DNA of 7,684 bases, from contig JAEWML010000122.1 of assembly GCA_023393155.1 (NCBI GenBank), positions 1 to 7,684 of the forward strand. Reading direction: 5' to 3'. Every line of letters begins with the position of its first letter. Positions within the stretch are counted from its first letter, which is position 1. Below are positions 5,663-7,684 of this stretch, one piece after another. A program made the translations under genes and the position numbers. The stretch comes from Bacillota bacterium. GTDB taxonomy: Bacteria; Bacillota; Clostridia; Oscillospirales; Oscillospiraceae. The notes beneath the pieces are model-generated. The model saw only the letters and a list, made by a program, of their open reading frames with translations. It ran no database searches and was not told the origin of the DNA.

Positions 5663-7036
5663 TCACGCCTCCTTCTTCTCTGTCTTGTCCGCCAATGCGG
5701 CGGCCTTTTCGGCGGCTGCCTTATCGGCGGCCGCTTTATCCTTTACCAGCTGCTTGCCGGTTTTAAACATATGAGTCAGATGAATCCGGGCGGGGCAGAT
5801 ATAGGAGCACGCGCCGCATTCCATGCAGTCCATAATGTTGGCGGCGTTCAGCTCCTCGGTCATCCCCTTGGAGGCATACTGGTACATAAACAGGGGCTCC
5901 AGCTTCACCGGACAGACGGAAACGCACTTGCCGCAGCGGATGCACTGGGGGTGCTCCACGGTCTGCTCCTCGTTTTCACAAAACGCCAAAACCGCGCCGG
6001 TGCCCTTGGCCACCGGGATGTCCGCAGTGTACTGGGCCATGCCCATCATGGGGCCGCCGGCGATCAGCTTATATGTACCGTCCTTCAGGCCGCCGCAGGC
6101 GTCCAGCAGGTTTGCCACGGGGGTCCCGATGGGACACTCCAGATTCTTCGGGTCAATCACGCCGGAGCCGGAGACGGTAACCACCTTGGTCACCACAGGC
6201 AGCCCCTGGGTGATGGCCCGGTAGATGGCGCAGGTGGTGTTGATGTTGAACACGGCGCAGCCGATGGCGGAGGGCAGTCCTCCCGGAGGGACCTGCTTGC
6301 CGGTAACGGCCTGGCAGAGCTGCTTTTCACCGCCCTGGGGGTAACGGCAGTGCAGGGATTCCACCACCACGGGGGCATGCTTCTGGGCAATGACCTTGTT
6401 CATGGCGTCAATTCCGTCGCGCTTGTTGTCTTCCACACCGATGACGACCTTATCCACGCCAAACATTTTGGCCAGATAAATCGCGCCTCCGATGATTTCC
6501 TCGGGGCGCTCCAGCATGGCGCGATGGTCGCCTGTGATGTAGGGCTCGCACTCCGCGCCATTGATGATTACGGTGTCGACCTTGCCGATACCGCCGGAAA
6601 TCTTCACATGGGTGGGGAAGGTTGCGCCGCCCATGCCGACAATGCCGGCTTCCTTAACAATTTCCACCATCTCCTCGACGGTGAGGGCACTGGGGTTCGC
6701 AGGGGCCTTGATTTCTTCGCTCAGCTCGTTTTTCATGTCGTTTTCGATCACGATGGCGGTCATGTTGCCCCCCATGGAATAGGGACGGGGCTCCACGGCC
6801 TTTACCGTGCCGGAAACGCTGGCGTGAATCGGTGCGCCCAAGCCGCGGAACTCGCCGATTTTCTGTCCGACCTTCACATGGTCACCCGCTTTGACAAGGG
6901 GTGCGCACGGAGCGCCGAAGTGCATGGACATGGGGATGACCACCTCAGCCGGGGGCGCCAGTTGTTCGATGGCCTTTTCATTGGTGGCGGCCTTCATATC
7001 ATGGGGATGAACACCGCCGAAAAACGCTTGTGCCAT
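5663..7036 (-). CDS. rnfC: Rnf complex NADH-binding subunit RnfC
   Basis: RnfC is the peripheral cytoplasmic subunit that reduces NAD+ (or oxidises NADH) through FMN and [4Fe-4S] clusters. Using ATG 7036 it is 457 residues, the short form typical of clostridia and much shorter than the extended enterobacterial RsxC. It opens with FFGGVHPHD, followed by a lipoyl-like barrel region. Next are the nucleotide/FMN motif GMGGATFPTH (134-143), NGAECEPYIT (159-168) and YPQGGEKQL (232-240). Two ferredoxin clusters are CIRCGKCVSVCP (365-375) and CMECGACSYICP (404-414). The last 25 residues are Lys/Ala-rich. ATG 7036 is preferred because AGGTGA (7047-7042) sits 5-6 nt upstream; an in-frame GTG at 7045 would add three residues. 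First gene of the rnf operon. Confidence 0.96.
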   Translation of the reverse strand: MAQAFFGGVHPHDMKAATNEKAIEQLAPPAEVVIPMSMHFGAPCAPLVKAGDHVKVGQKIGEFRGLGAPIHASVSGTVKAVEPRPYSMGGNMTAIVIENDMKNELSEEIKAPANPSALTVEEMVEIVKEAGIVGMGGATFPTHVKISGGIGKVDTVIINGAECEPYITGDHRAMLERPEEIIGGAIYLAKMFGVDKVVIGVEDNKRDGIDAMNKVIAQKHAPVVVESLHCRYPQGGEKQLCQAVTGKQVPPGGLPSAIGCAVFNINTTCAIYRAITQGLPVVTKVVTVSGSGVIDPKNLECPIGTPVANLLDACGGLKDGTYKLIAGGPMMGMAQYTADIPVAKGTGAVLAFCENEEQTVEHPQCIRCGKCVSVCPVKLEPLFMYQYASKGMTEELNAANIMDCMECGACSYICPARIHLTHMFKTGKQLVKDKAAADKAAAEKAAALADKTEKKEA

Positions 7037-7041
7037 TGTTT

Positions 7042-7059
7042 TCACCTCATTTTTCTCCT
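7042..7059 (-). promoter_or_regulatory. Tandem Shine-Dalgarno sites and two-codon leader ORF before rnfC
   Basis: On the minus strand AGGAG (7059-7055) is followed after 4 nt by ATG-AGG-TGA (7050-7042), a complete two-codon ORF. Its last two codons form AGGTGA, the likely Shine-Dalgarno for rnfC ATG 7036. The layout is seen directly; any effect on rnfC translation is inference. Confidence 0.45.
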
Positions 7060-7100
7060 GGTTAGAGCGTTAAAGGTTGCTCTGCCACATACTGCGCATT

Positions 7101-7129
7101 ATTCTACACCTAAAATGAATAAATGTCCA
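7101..7129 (-). promoter_or_regulatory. Promoter of the rnfCDGEAB operon
   Basis: Minus strand: -35 TGGACA (7124-7129), 17-nt spacer, -10 TAGAAT (7101-7106), each one base from the sigma-A consensus. The predicted start is near 7094, giving a leader of about 58 nt. The leader contains a small potential stem, AGAGC (7068-7064 region) with GCTCT (7083-7079 region). It is too short for a known riboswitch. Confidence 0.8.
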
Positions 7130-7210
7130 GACTGTAAGCACCGGTTTTCTCAGAAATTTGTGCTTTATTTAACGAATTTTGTATATCTTTTAACGCGGGC
7201 CAACCGGGTC

Positions 7211-7239
7211 TTGCCAAGCTTTCCCATGCATGATACACT
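7211..7239 (+). promoter_or_regulatory. Promoter of the DUF975-type gene
   Basis: Plus strand: -35 TTGCCA (7211-7216), 17-nt spacer, -10 TACACT (7234-7239) preceded by TGA, forming an extended -10. The predicted start is near 7246, leaving about 80 nt of leader. An alternative, weaker pair (TTGTGC 7158-7163 and TATATC 7182-7187) is possible. Confidence 0.6.
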
Positions 7240-7326
7240 GGTGAAAAGACGTGCGGTGGCGACATCCGTACCATTGTTATATGAAATGGGCTGACCCCGG
7301 TATTCGGCGGCCCGAAAGGAGTTTTT

Positions 7327-7684
7327 ATGGCGGAACTGATAGACCGGCCTGCATTAAAAGCGGAGATGAAGGAGCTGCTTCGCTCCGCGCAGGTAAATCC
7401 CAAGGGATTTGTGGGGCTGTATCTTCTGCTGAGCCTGGCCCTGAGCATGGTGGACAGTCTGGCCAGCAGCGGCAGCCCCGTGACTTACGGCAATCCGCTG
7501 GGAAGCTTTGTCAGCATTCTGACCTCGCTTCTGGGCGTTGTCCTGCAAGCCGGCTTTATTCTCTACTGCATGGATATCCGGCGGGGTGTCCGGTCCGGAT
7601 ATCTCACGCTGTTCGACGGATTTTCCTTCGCGGGGCGGGTAATCGGGCTTGCCATTTTGGAGACGCTTTTTATCTTTCTCTGGT
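7327..7684 (+). CDS. DUF975-type integral membrane protein (partial, C-terminus beyond right edge)
   Basis: The frame opens at ATG 7327 after AAAGGAG with a T-rich 5-nt spacer and stays open for 119 residues to the window edge. It begins MAELIDRPALKAEMKELLRS, an amphipathic cytoplasmic lead-in. Hydrophobic segments follow at about 28-45 and 60-82, then CMDIRRGVRSGYLTLFDGF (81-99), and another helix at 105-119 ending IFLW. The 'G-hydrophobic, xxIRRG, LFDGF' pattern followed by a helix ending in LW is what I associate with the DUF975 family of Firmicutes membrane proteins, whose function is unknown. The family assignment is from memory of the pattern and is moderately secure. The gene is divergent from rnfC with its own promoter, and nothing visible ties it to Rnf function. 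Confidence 0.82.
   Translation, partial: MAELIDRPALKAEMKELLRSAQVNPKGFVGLYLLLSLALSMVDSLASSGSPVTYGNPLGSFVSILTSLLGVVLQAGFILYCMDIRRGVRSGYLTLFDGFSFAGRVIGLAILETLFIFLW

Noticed and set aside
5141..7294. A 717-codon open frame on the plus strand opposite rnfC and rnfD
   Set aside because: Its product is His/Gly/Ala-rich low-complexity sequence with no domain pattern. It runs antisense to two confidently identified genes with perfect motif conservation. Long antisense frames of this kind are a common by-product of GC-rich codon use.
7037..7326. Possible riboswitch or Rex operator in the rnfC upstream region
   Set aside because: The leader from the predicted start is only about 58 nt, with one small stem. 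No match to the clostridial Rex-type TTGTTAA-N4-TTAACAA dyad was seen.
7110..7448. Minus-strand 112-codon frame between rnfC and the right edge
   Set aside because: It runs over the rnf promoter and antisense to the DUF975-type gene. It has no convincing ribosome binding site or protein pattern.
1..7684. CRISPR array, transposase, tRNA or rRNA genes
   Set aside because: No regularly spaced direct repeats, no transposase-like frames with terminal inverted repeats, and no recognisable tRNA or rRNA sequence were found.

Overview
The window looks like a chromosomal segment from a Gram-positive anaerobe of the class Clostridia, most likely an Oscillospiraceae-type gut commensal. This is inferred from moderately high GC, AGGAGG-type ribosome binding sites, a HrcA/CIRCE heat-shock system, and an Rnf operon in the clostridial order C-D-G-E-A-B. 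No taxonomic search could be run, so the placement is tentative.

Layout from left to right. Bases 1-788 (minus) hold the 5' three quarters of hrcA, the heat-shock repressor, whose end lies beyond the left edge. Upstream of it are a perfect CIRCE operator (822-848) and a strong sigma-A type promoter (853-881). Bases 849-1064 carry no gene but hold an 11-bp inverted repeat, a plus-strand terminator-like hairpin with no obvious gene to serve, and the terminator of the next gene. Bases 1065-1319 (minus) encode an unrecognised 84-residue protein. It is divergent from a 78-residue XRE-type HTH regulator (1488-1724, plus). The AT-rich space between them carries an imperfect dyad that overlaps the likely promoter of the small protein. 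A strong palindromic hairpin (1806-1845) separates the HTH gene from the convergent Rnf operon.

Bases 1872-7036 (minus) are a complete six-gene rnfCDGEAB operon. Spacing is tight: 3 nt, a 4-nt ATGA overlap, 18 nt, 3 nt and 12 nt. A near-consensus promoter lies at 7101-7129. Together the products form a membrane-bound ferredoxin:NAD+ oxidoreductase that couples electron flow from reduced ferredoxin to NAD+ with Na+ or H+ export. RnfB takes electrons from ferredoxin. Electrons then pass through the intramembrane RnfA/RnfE iron-sulfur site and the covalent flavins of RnfD and RnfG to RnfC, which reduces NAD+. All the key cofactor motifs are intact, so the complex looks functional.

From 7327 to the right edge (plus), divergent from rnfC, starts a DUF975-type integral membrane protein, cut off by the window. 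It has its own extended -10 promoter.

I do not see a clearly new multigene system. The least explained parts are the small-protein/HTH pair with its dyad, the structured spacer upstream of hrcA, and the rnf control region, which has repeated heptamers and a two-codon leader ORF overlapping the rnfC ribosome binding site.
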